Positions 47,051 through 59,000 of a DNA stretch of 64,000 bases are shown here, one piece after another; positions within the stretch are counted from its first letter, which is position 1, and each line of letters opens with the position of its first letter. Source of the DNA: Nilaparvata lugens (taxonomy: Eukaryota > Arthropoda > Insecta > Hemiptera > Delphacidae); the NCBI RefSeq assembly GCF_014356525.2, contig NC_052518.1, forward strand, positions 94,803,987 through 94,867,986, in the 5' to 3' direction. Below the pieces are notes generated by a model. That model had not been told where the DNA came from. It did no database searches and was given only the letters and a program-made list of their open reading frames with translations. A program made the position numbers and the translations under genes.

Positions 47051-47722
47051 TCACTTCTGCACCCCCTCATACTTGGCTCATCGACGGTAATTGAAGCAAC
47101 TTGTTTCAAAGATAAATAATGTGCTCTTCTTCTCTCATCAAGAAGATAGAAAGAAAGATATACCATATATACGCTAAATAGTTCTGCTACATGTTCTAAA
47201 AGTGACACTGGAAATCTGCTATATAGCACTAGTGTAAACCTAGCTTTAGCGGGAAGGATATTTTTAATTTTCTTCCCGAAGAATGGACATTGATAAGTCC
47301 AAAGCTCCGCCAATTTATGTAGATGCATAACAATATAATTATCTATAGTTATTACAAATTGCTTTTTTCATATCATATACAGTTCAATAATTATTTTCTT
47401 AGTCTATATTATGTAAATTCATCTATAATTTTGCTATATTGTACATAAGTGTATAAGCCAGTATATATTGTAATCTACATAATTAAAGTACTCAATCAAT
47501 CAAGAGAGTGGCCCTAAATTTACGCACTGTGGCGACCCACTGAGGTCATCAACTCGAAGAAGTCCGAGTTTTGAAGAAGTCAGCAGTAACATTGCAGCGT
47601 AAAATTAGGGCCACACTCTTGATGAGAAAAGAAAGAGCACATTATTTATCTTTGAAAAACTGCTTCGATTATTATTGAACGGCGATGAGCCAAGTATGAG
47701 GAGGTGCAGAAGTGCACCGGGG
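47051..47722. mobile_element. Inverted-repeat structure with nested MITE
   Basis: The left arm 47051-47138 (CACTTCTGCACCCCCTCATA, CTTGGCTCATCG, ATAAATAATGTGCTCTTCTT) is repeated inverted at 47615-47722. Directly inside the right arm sits a 123-bp element (47500-47622) with ends TCAAGAGAGTGGCCCTAAAT and AATTAGGGCCACACTCTTGA. No transposase; a 93-codon minus frame through the left half has no recognised domain. Confidence 0.7.
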
Positions 47723-48590
47723 TCGCCGCCAAACTGTCTCCCCGACAACTAAGCTCCTCGCAATTTTCATCACAGGCGTCAGTAAATCCCCTGGCAAAAT
47801 ATACCATTGCCGTCAACTAGTCTCCCCGACATATAATTCCCTACTAGAACGAAGGACCTTGGCTGTTGTGATCGTACCCGACAACCAAGCTCCTCGCACG
47901 CTAACGACAACTAAGCTTCCCGACAGCTGATCCCCTATTGAAAATTGAAACCAGCTTGAAGTAGACGGGGGAGTAGTACAAACAATCATAGACACTGTTT
48001 CACACATTCTATGAATTCGATTATTTGAAGAAACGCTTGTTGATGTTATCACTTCTATCACTGCAAACATTAAATGAAATAAAATATTTATCTTTCCACT
48101 TGCTGTTTTGAAATTTAGCTCTTGGATAAGAACATAAAAATATTAACCAATACCTAAGCTGAACCTCATTATGAAGTTTGACCTATTGGTTCTTGAAAAA
48201 TGTGATATAACTCATCAAAAAGAAATGAATGACTGGGAAAACCAGGCGTGATTTGAGGAAATCCATAGAGTAAGTGCATGAAAATAATATGTAAGTTTAC
48301 TCGCGAAAACTCCGACACTCAGAGCGTGCGAGGAGCTTGGTTGTCGGGTTGAGTGACGACAACCAAGTTCCTTGCACGCTGGCGTCAACTAGCTTCCCCG
48401 ACAGCCAATCCCCTCCCTACTGGTTCAGAAGGGATTAGTTGTCGGGACCGTAGACGACAACCAAGTTCCCCGTCAGCTAAGCTCCTCTCTGAGGAGCTCA
48501 GTTGACGCCGTCAACCAATCCCCTCGAAAGTGGTTTTAAAAGGTGTTCTACTGAGCTTCCCGCTTGTAGGCGCGTTCCCTAATAAGGGTA
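47700..48590. repeat. Array of variant GACAACTAAGCTCC modules
   Basis: Short GC-richer modules recur in both orientations with changing endings: CCCGACAACTAAGCTCCTCG, CCGACAACCAAGCTCCTCGC, GACAACTAAGCTTCCCGACA, GTCAACTAGCTTCCCCGACA and, inverted, GCGAGGAGCTTGGTTGTCGG and GGGATTAGTTGTCGGG. They lie in two clusters (47715-47940 and 48315-48535) on either side of AT-rich DNA. No coding frame explains them. Confidence 0.75.
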
Positions 48591-48592
48591 AT

Positions 48593-49320
48593 ACCGGGTT
48601 ATTAAAAATTTACAACTTTGAAAAATTAAAATAAATGTTATTAAACAAGGTACACAGCTGGTTTTGGTTTTGTTTCAAAGGAAAACATTCCAAGTTTTGA
48701 CTCGCGTAGTCCGCTAGTGCCTGGTTGCGCCGCAGCACAAGCGCTAGCGGCAGTTACGTCAAAGATGGCTGCCTTCACTGGACCCGAGCATGCTAGCTGT
48801 GTGTTTTGGTTTGAAAAACGGCATAGTCTACTTTGATATGTTGCAAAAATTTTTGATACAACAGATCGATGAGGATGACCGAGAGCGAAATGTGCTCTTT
48901 ATGCAAGATGGCGTAATTAGTTAATACAATTTAATACAATCTGACTGACGTCCGGGATTTTCTTAATGACCGCTTTCCAAGTCAGTGGATTGGCCGTAAT
49001 GCTCCAATTGCATTGCATGGCCTCCTCGTCTTTGTTGTATGTACCTCCTTTGCCAGCCACTCTACCTGAACTTAGAGCAAGGATTTGCGCTGCTGTTAGC
49101 AAGGTACACCTGAAATGCTAGTGCGAGTCTGGGAAGAAATCGACTATCGATGGGATGTCTGCAGGATAACCAACGGAAGCACATAGAACATTTTTAGTTG
49201 AAGGTAAAAAAAACTTGGAAGTGTTTTCCTTTAGAACAACACCAAAATCAGCTGTGTACCTTGTTTAATAAGATTTATATGAATTTTCAAAGTTGTAAAG
49301 TCATTTTTGATTCACCCGGT
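48593..49320 (+). mobile_element. Mariner/IS630-Tc1-type element, copy 2
   Basis: Same family as 25342-26099: ends ACCGGGTTATTAAAAATTTA and TTTTTGATTCACCCGGT, the same ACACAGCTGGTTTTGGT subterminal block. Transposase pieces read on plus (FEKRHSLL-like start, QIDEDDRERN, MQDG, then after about 27 foreign bases LTDVRDFLNDRFPSQWIGRN and PEMLVRVWEEIDYRWDVCRI). Broken by the insertion and by frameshifts. Lies between the convergent C6orf89-like and FATP genes. Confidence 0.88.
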
Positions 49321-49884
49321 AGAAGCATCCTTTTCCATAGTCAAATAATGAGCTCTTATCATTGGATTGGTCACCTCTCAATTCAACCAATACTTTCATT
49401 AATTTAATACATCAACTTTTATATAATTTATACAACATCAGTGGTATTTCACTATCAAACAGATCATTTTTATACATTTTAAAAATAAATTATAAGAGGA
49501 CAGAGATGGTTAAATTAAATGTGAATTATCAAGGACTGTCTAATTTCGTCAAGTAAAAACGTTTCCAATTATAGAAATGAGAAAATAGAATATACGACTA
49601 CTGTTATAAAAGCTGCGACTACGCCCCGTTTTGGAAAGCCAATTTTCTGACTCCAGTTGTTTAAAGTCTAGGACTTAGCTAAATCCCGAGCTCGGAAACC
49701 GGCCCTATATTTTGGATTTTCAGGACAATAAGACTGAGTTTTTAATAACTAGAGGTACCAAGGGTGATTCAATGAGACAAATTGGAAATAGAACAATCTT
49801 ATATAATACTGTATAACAATTGGAATAAAAATAGTATAAATATAACAGGTTGAAAAATGTTACAACAAATGAATTGTAATTGAA
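49321..49884. other. 3' flank/3' UTR side of FATP
   Basis: AT-rich, no gene. The FATP 3' UTR (minus) must lie here; ATTAAA-like hexamers on minus (TTTAAT on plus at 49741) are candidates only. Confidence 0.4.
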
Positions 49885-50042
49885 TTAGAGTCTTTGTTTT
49901 CCTTCGATGATCTCCTGGAAGAGTTGCGGGGTTAGAGTTACGTATTTGCCGCTTTTCGCATCCATGAAGTAGAGGGGATCATTGATCTTCGATGGATCAT
50001 AGCCTTCTGACTGCAGGTCAAGCTTCTTCAGTTTGAATGTCG
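49885..50042 (-). CDS. FATP terminal exon
   Basis: Acceptor TTTTTTAG. Encodes [20 protein letters not shown] then [20 protein letters not shown] and [15 protein letters not shown] at 49887-49885. It matches the family's conserved C-terminus. Confidence 0.95.
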
Positions 50043-53000
50043 CTAAAAAATGAAAAAATAACAGTGCGTCAATAATTTACATTAATTCCAGTATCAATTT
50101 GATTCATTTCTATGCTTACTCCTCTGGATTATAAGCAGGGGCCTGTTTCATAAAAACTTTGAAGTCTTGTAATACATGAACAGCTGATTTTATCGGCTAT
50201 ATTGAGCATGTAATTGGAATGTCGATTCTCCTGTTTCTCCATGAAACAGGGCCCAGGTTTTAAAAGCATCTGATATGTTTTAATACTAAATGTGTTATAG
50301 AATGAGAAAGAGAACAGAGTAACTATAGTGAGGTGCACGTTATAATGGCAGTGGAAAAAGATAGGAGAACAACGTTGCCGATCCTGTGTCTTGTCAATGC
50401 CTTATATAGACGGTAGCAGATACAGGTTTATTAATGTAATATTAACTGTTCATTCTCGTTTGAAATAATCAATTATATTTTATTAAGCAAGAAATTATAT
50501 TTTTCAATTATCTCATAATGAATTTCCAAAAATGAGATAAAATATTTTGTTAATTAATTATCAATTCTACATGATTGAGAAAGAGATAGTGCTATCTGTT
50601 TTGTTAAATGATAGACAAGGATAGCAATACCATTGCTAATCAAACACTGCCATTATAACGTGCACCTCACTATAGCAGGAGGTGATTAGTCTATGAAGAA
50701 GTATATTATTGTAGCTTAGCTTATCACCACCATATCAATGAATGAACTGATAATCTCAATCGGATTATTGGTTTGTATGAAATATCGGTAATATTGATAA
50801 TATTAATTTATTCGATCAAAAACTTTGCAGTATAAGAAATGAAGATCAAGCCTGAAGTAATATCAGCCTAAAATCTACTTATAAAATGTGTTTCTGAACT
50901 CCCTACCAATATTCTATATCTAGGGCATAGAGTAAGAAATATATCTAAATATCAAATAGAATAATTATAGTACCCTTTGAAATTAATAAAATAATAGAAT
51001 AAGAATACAAATTATAACTATAATATAATTATAACTATGTAAAAGTTATAATTTGTATTCTTAATATATTATTTTATTAATTTTAAAGGGTACTATAATT
51101 CTATTTTATAAATACAAGAAAGTAGCCCTGAATTCATACATCTAAATTTCAAACTGTCCGAGAGCCCTTAGTTACCTTGCCGCCATTTTGTTTTTCCACT
51201 TACATATTTTTCTTCTAAATGGCTGAACATGAGGAAGTGAAACTTTGCTAAAACATTTATGATAACTGGACAGAGCTACAAAAATATAATTAAAACTTTT
51301 CAAATTCATAAAAAAATGGCGACCGTTTAAAATTGTACATCTTGAATAACCAAAAAACGGTTGTTTTTACAAAAACATTACAAGAATATCTTTTTTAGTA
51401 TGTTCAATTACAAATCGATTGACACCTCATTTTCAAGACTGAACGAATATTAAGTGAGATATGGCAGCTTTAGTGATAGGTGACCTACCTTTAGAGGGTT
51501 ATGTAACGTTTTGCTATATGATATTGTTTGAAATCTTAAATCGCCCTTACTTATAATATGCAAAGCAGATGGAGATTGTTGCATTATGGAGGAAGACTTT
51601 AGCAGCATGCCTTGGTGTGCACTGTAACTCATACCTCTAGCAGTCATCTATTATAGATAACTATATGATAATCTGTATGATACATCGTATAATATAACTT
51701 AATATAATAACTGTATGATAATCGCAGCTAGAAATGGATCAAGAAACCATCACTTTAAATAGTGTATACAAAAGTTTTATATGGTCTTTAAAGCACTCAT
51801 GAGATGTTTAAGACATTCAAATGGTGACGTCGCGGAGACTAGAATCCACTGATCTGAGTGTCACCATTTGGAAACACATGTGCTGTAAGGCTCAACTCAT
51901 ACTACCTCGACTCGAATCATACGACTCCAGTCGAGGATACTACAGTCTCACGACCTTACGAATTTTTCGCTCACTACTTCAGTTCCATGCTACTCTATTT
52001 TCTAACCATACTTTATTAAAAATATAAGATTCGTCACTAATTTGCATGTAACAAATTTTATAATAATTATTATGAATATATTGTCGAAACTAATTCGTAT
52101 TATTGTATAATCTAAAATGATAAAACATCACTTTCATGAAACATAACCTCACTTTCATTAATAATGCACGTCACTATGCAACTCAAGTCGAGGCTCAACC
52201 AACATGTCGAGTCGACGCTCGACTCAGTGTCACAGTGGTGAGGTCGCGGAGACTAGAATCGACTGGTCTGAGTGTCACCATTTGAAAACACATGCTGCGT
52301 CGAGAAGGGACTAGAGTCGCAGTCTCTTCTCGACTTGAGACGCGTAAGTGTGAGTTGAGCCTAACAGTATATTTCCAAAAACGTTTTTATATTGAAACTA
52401 ACCAGTGAGTGGTACTTGTTCGATGACTCGTAGAAACAGTGGACGAGCATAGCTTGGCAGAGAGTTTTTGATGCCATTCTCAAGTTGTCCAATGTCCAAT
52501 TGCTTCTGCTCATCCACGATGGCGGCCATTCCAGCTTTTCCTTCAACGTTCGGAATCTTAAATACAAAAAAATATCATAAAAATCGCTGACAAATATCAA
52601 ACAAAACAAAGAAATTCTGTTATCACTACAATATCAGGTATGACAAAGAAATACAGTTATCACTACAATATCAGGTATGACAAAGAAATATAGTTATCAC
52701 TACAATATCAGATATGACAAAGAAATACAGTTATCACTACAATATCAGGTATGACAAAGAAATACAGTTATCACTACAATATCAGGTATGACAAAGAAAT
52801 ACAGTTATCACTACAATATCAGGTATGACAAAGGAATACAGAAGTTAAGGTTGCATCCTATATTGATTGCGGCAACTGCCGAGTGCCAACTTTTTAAAAT
52901 TGAAGCATTTAAATGGGACGTTTCATCCGAAATGAATGTATGTCAGTCGACATCCACACATGGTCAATATTGTTTACTAGAAATTATTGAAAATGAATTC

Positions 53001-56000
53001 ATAAGTTTTGAAGCATACCATATTCACCTTCTGAGGTTTATGATATATATTCGTGAAAATGGTATCAAAGAAATGTTGATGGGTTATTTTAATAGGGCTA
53101 CTTAAATTCTACAGCAAATTATTACTAGTACCCAAGTAATATTTTTATATTGACTCTTGAGAATGGCACAAATGTCGAGACTAGTCTTATTCAATATGAA
53201 AATATTACAAGGAACTTGCAAGTAATTTGCTACGAATGGGGTTCAACTCAACACTCACCAACAAACTACTCGTCTTATACAGAGTGAGCCATATGTATGG
53301 GAACCCCTTCAATAAGTTGGAGACTGTTTTAGATATAATACTGTAACTTTCAGGATAAGTTATTGGTCGAATACTTCACCTTTTGACGTACAACTGAATT
53401 TTAGGGACTTAGGGGTTGTAACTCGAATATTTTAAATGTAAACTTATCCTGAAAGTTACAGTATTATATCTAAAACAGTCTCCAACTTATTGAAGGGTTC
53501 CAATACATATGACTCACTCTGTATAATATTCTATCATATATAATGGGGATAACATAATTGTTAGAGAGGACTTGAAAGTCCTGACTCCGCTAAATAAAGA
53601 ATATTTTCAGATTTTCAGACTCTGAGTCAAAAACACAGCACAGTCTTCAAAATCATGAGTGTTTCACTGTAGACATTTGTTTGATGCATCGTAAATCAAC
53701 ATTTACATTTCAATTTCAAATAACTTGGAATAATTTTTACATTAAGACGTGTCTCAAATGACAAAGCTTTATGTAAACAAAACTAAATTCTTAAAAATAC
53801 TTTTTCACATCTTCCTCCAAAATAACATTCTCCTTCATCTTCTATGAATAATAGTATTATGCCCGGTTGCAGAGTCGTCACATGAAGTTAAAAACAGGCA
53901 GTTAACTATAACTATTCACGGTGTCAGTGAATGGAGTTGAGAGCGATGTCAGACGCATAGATTACGGAGTAATTCAAGGCAGCACTCTGGGACTTCTCCT
54001 CTTCCTGATCTATCAGAATAATCTCGGAAGAGTAAACCTCCAGAATGGACAGATGTTCTTGTATGCTGATGACACTGCCCTACTGTTTGAGGGACCTACT
54101 TGGGCGGATGTCTACAGTGTGGCTGCCCAGGGGCTTAAGAAAGTCAAGCAATGGTTTGACCACAATAAGTTGTCTGTGAATGTTGGTAAAACTAAATGCA
54201 TGGAGCTAGCCCTGCGAACTCAAGGTGATGTTCATGTCAGGGTGCTGCACTTGCATTGCAATACATGTGTTGTTGCAGAGGGCTGCCAGTGTCCAGTTGT
54301 TGAGTTGGTCGACAAATACAAGTATTTGGGTGTTGTTTTTGATAGCCGGCTCTCCTGGTCGGCTCACACTCCATACATAAATGGTAGGCTGAGGAAGTTT
54401 ATTTGTGTGTTCTCTGTGTTGTCCAAAATCCTCAACCATGGACAGTTGAAAATGGTGTATTATGCATTTGTACAATGCATCCTTCAATTTGGCATTATAG
54501 TCTGGGGAGGTTCCACAAATGCATCAGTAAAGTGTTTGGAAATAACCGAGAAGGCCATTATCAAGGCAGCTCTTTGTGTTCCGATCCGTTACCCCACTGA
54601 AGCGTTGTTCAATTCATTTAAAGAGCTGGCTGGACCTGAGACAACTTTTTATCAAGAACCTGCTTTTGTTTGGTTTTAAAAGAAATTTCAATATGTTGCA
54701 ACCTGTAAACCATGTTATCCAACTAGATATAGAATTAATGTTGGCATAACTGTCCCCCCTATCAGTAGATCTGCATCAGCATCAAACCCCCACCATCTTA
54801 TCCATATTATCTACCAGAATATCCCAACAGATTTCCGTACAGTTTTACCAAGCACAAATATCTACAAAATAAATGCTTACCTCATGGCTAATTCAAACTG
54901 GTAGAGAATCTTCTAAAAATATGTTAAGGTCAGCCCACACCACTTATATTTTAAAAATACATTTCATAGTTTTTCCTCCCTTCTGATATATTATCTTCAA
55001 TGATCTCCAATCTTATTTTTATCTTTGTATTTTTATCTTGCTATACAAGCATATGTGAACATATATGTGTATGTTTATTTTTTTTCTTAAAAATAATAAT
55101 AAACTATTAGACGGTACAGTACTTGATCAAATCCAATGCAACTCGGTCCCCGCGCACAGGCACAGCCCATGCGGGGACCTTCCTCCTATTTAACAGTTAT
55201 TTGTGTTAACAGCAATAATAGTTATCAATGTTTATTAATTTAACAGTCACAGTTTTGTTAATCATGGTCATGTATTTTTAGAAATTTTATTTTATATACA
55301 TTATAATATCAACATAGGCTACTAGGCTCATAGTCATGTTATAATTATGTGTATATTTTGAGTTTTATTGCTGCTATAACATGTATTGTGTTTTTGTTTT
55401 TGAGGAATAAACAGTTTGATTTGAACTCATTTACGAAGCTATAACTTCACTTTTCGTTGACCAGACGTCAAAGTAAACTATAGCTCACATAAGACCAAAG
55501 ACACCCGATTAGACACATGTTTCTGTTGCACAGTCGTCAGAAGGAGCTAATTTATGTCTTCAATCGCTAAAAGCGATCAGTTAAGTTATGGGAATTAAGT
55601 TATGTTTTTAAAGTTGTTTACAAAAAACTATCTTTATTCAAGTAAATAATATGATTAAATTATCTTTACCGAATATAGCTTACTAATAAGTATAAAAAGT
55701 AACAAGTAAATATTTATAAGTATTTATTTCTAACAAGTATTTTGGCTACCCACAACTCATATAATTGTAGCCTCATTAATTGTAGGTGCTCAACCAATAT
55801 AATAGAATTGTTATATGATTCTAATTAAATTATAATAATTATGTCCTACATGATTATTGAAAACCAATGATTACAAACCAACACTTAACCAATAAGCATC
55901 AACTTATGTTGGATGAAATTTCTGTCAAATTTTAGAATAATTGTCATAGCGGTAAGTTGGAATTTTCCGTGTTTCTTCGCTTTTAAAAATTGTTTATAAC

Positions 56001-59000
56001 CTCAAAATCGCTAAATATGGTGAGAAATCTCGCCAAAAGACTAAAGTCGCCATGTTGTTTATCAATTTTATGTGAGGTCTTTTAGGTCTATTCACAGTGA
56101 TGTCTATTAAAACTTTTCCCGATGTCAAGACATTGGTTGGATGGAAGCATGTACGGAAAAAAGTGAATAGATCTGCAGTGTGATGCTAATTCGAGATATA
56201 GCTAAATAGGCTTCAGCAAACGACTATGCAATGACCAACTATTTATGTCAGTGATTTTAATCTATGTCTCACATAGCTATGTTTGATTTTATGTAACGAC
56301 TCTGCAACCAGGCCTTATCTTTGTAACATCAGATTACTTATTGATCTAATAAAATTATTCATTAAATAGATCTATTGGAAATGATTGGTTAAATTTTCAT
56401 TTGTACTTTACCTCCACACCATACACTACAGCATCACGCAAACCCACAACGTTGCTTATCACGGCTTCCACTTCAGAGGTAGCCACATTCTCCCCACGCC
56501 ACCTATTCAAACAATAATTAAATTAATCATCAAAAATTATTATCTAAATTTAAAACAAAATAACATGACAACAAAATAACATATGTAACCTATCTACATT
56601 AGGACTGTTGTATAAATTATAATTGGAACCGTTTTGAGATTTTGCTTGTGGTACTTTTATAGAAGTTGTGTAATTAAATAACTCTTCAAAAATTATTATA
56701 TGAATTTAAAACTGGTGAACCACCTATTGAATTGGATATAAAAATTCACAACCATGACTCTCATATCGTCTCTAGACCCAATAATTGTATCTGTGGAACA
56801 ATCGAAAAAGTCAATTTTCTAAAATATCTTGGAATAATAGTTGACAGTCACTTGAAATGGAACTTTCATGTACAACACATAATATCTAAATTAAAATACC
56901 TAATATACATTTTCTATAAAATTAATACTCTAAAGGATATCAAAATCATAAGAACCACATATCATGCATACGCTCACTCCTTGTTCCAATATGGAATAGA
57001 ATTATGGGGGGGTACCTTTGACACGCACTTTAATAGAATATTTACCCTGCAAAAGCATTTAATTAGAGCCGCTCTAGAACGGCCTAGACTGTATCCAAGC
57101 AGGAATTTGTATGTTGAATTTGGGGTTCCAACGCTACGACAGGTCTTTGTAGGAAAAATCATTACACATGCCAATAGAAATAAGCAGCATCTTACTTTGA
57201 ATACACATTTACACAACCTTCGTCCGTCTGTACTCAATCCTTATACTCGAAACTTTACAAGATTAACTTTAAATAAACATCAATTCACATACTTCATGGA
57301 ATACTTTGCTAATATAGTCCCATGTCACTTTATAAACAATAGAATAACAAGAAAACTAAGTAGTGAAATAGAAGAGTGGGTAAAAGCTAGAGTTTATTTC
57401 AAGATAAGTGTATGAAATGATAATTTTGTAATAACTGTAAGATCATAGTGTATAATCCGTCTGTTATAGTACGTTTTACTTGATTCTGTACGATGGGTAT
57501 TATAGTATATATCCACTTTTAGTCTTGATTAATGTTATAATATTTGTAATTTTCAATCGCACTCACTGCTGGCGAACAAGTTCCACTTATGCTGGTAGTG
57601 CCTTTTTATATAAATTTATTTACTTATAATATTATTTATAGTATCTATCATATTTTTAATGTAAGTACTGATTGTAAAATGTTATAGCAAATAAACCAAT
57701 TTCAATTTCAAAAACAAAGTAACATAATGTAACCTAGCTACATTAGGACTGTTGTATAAATTGTAATTGGAACCGTTTTGAGATTTAGCTTGTGGTACTT
57801 TTATAGAAGTTGTGTAATTAAATAACTCTTCAAAAATTATTATATGAATTTAAAACAAAATAACATTAAAACGAAGTAACATATGTAACCTAGCTACATT
57901 GGGACTGTTGTATAAATTATAATTGGAACCGTTTTGAGATTTAGCTTGTGGTACTTTTATAGAAAGTTGTGTAATAATTCTTGTGTATAATTTCTGACAC
58001 AGAAATAACATAAGAACTGAATATCTCAAGTATTCACGATCTCAAAAAAGCTGGATGTTTACAGGAGTAAAATTGTACAATTTTTTGCCATTATCTATTA
58101 GAAGCCTTTCTTGTATGAATTTAAAAAAACTGTTAAATTTATCCTACAGCAAGAATTCATTTATACAGTGGCTGATTTTTATGAAATTGATTTTTGTATG
58201 TATGAATTGTGATAATGGTTTTGTAAATTACTTTATATTGTAGAATTGTATTGTTTTTATGCTTGAAATTTTTGTATGATCTATATGACAAGATCTTTCG
58301 GCAGGTCCGCCATCTTCTTGCTTCTTGGTACGAAAAAGATGGCGGACCTGCCGAAAGACGTTGTCACAGTGAGTGATTAATTCATTTATTGTAAAATACC
58401 TGACTGCTAGTCGTTTTTCTAATAGCAAAAAAATGATTTAATAATAAGCAGTTCGTGATGGAAAACCACATTGAAAAAAAAAGAATTTTTGCTCTTTCAA
58501 ATGTAGGGCCTTTACAAATATTGTCTCATTAAATCTTTTCATTTTATTTCAAAAAGTTTGCTACCAAGTAGCCTTCGTATTCTGTTCTAATTTAATGAAA
58601 ATGGGGATGAAATCTCTGGGATTATTGGAACTCATCATGTTCTTTAACCTCAGAAAAATAGTATTTTTTTGCTCTTTAAAATTTATTTATTGGAACTTAT
58701 CATGTTCTTTAACCTCAAATTATTCATAAGCGTAGTTTAATTTTGTTTGCACTCACCTGAAAGTATCACCAGTTCTGTCCTTGAAATAGTAGTAACCGCA
58801 CTCATCTCTCACCAACAAATCACCTACAAAAATTACAATAAAATGAGCTCATGATTATATATTATAATATATAATATATAAAACAACTATGAGTTCACAC
58901 TCCCTCACTATTTCTGAGGTCTGTATTAATTTCAACAACCTAGAATTCACATATCAATGTTGTATGAATCTTGTGCTTCTACCAGTGCATTCATTCCGAT

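Larger units (their letters stand above)
53861..56314. mobile_element. TIR element, CGGTTGCAGAGTCGT ends, hosting an RT
   Basis: GCCCGGTTGCAGAGTCGTCA at the left and GTAACGACTCTGCAACCAGG at the right are inverted. A related internal word, GTTGCACAGTCGTC, is at 55526. Between about 53900 and 55430 lies an RT fragment with its own 3' end, so a retrotransposon probably inserted into this DNA element. No transposase seen. Confidence 0.65.

Noticed and set aside
54206..54487. 93-codon minus frame
   Set aside because: Shadow of the RT frame on plus at 53921-54679, which has clear RT motifs.
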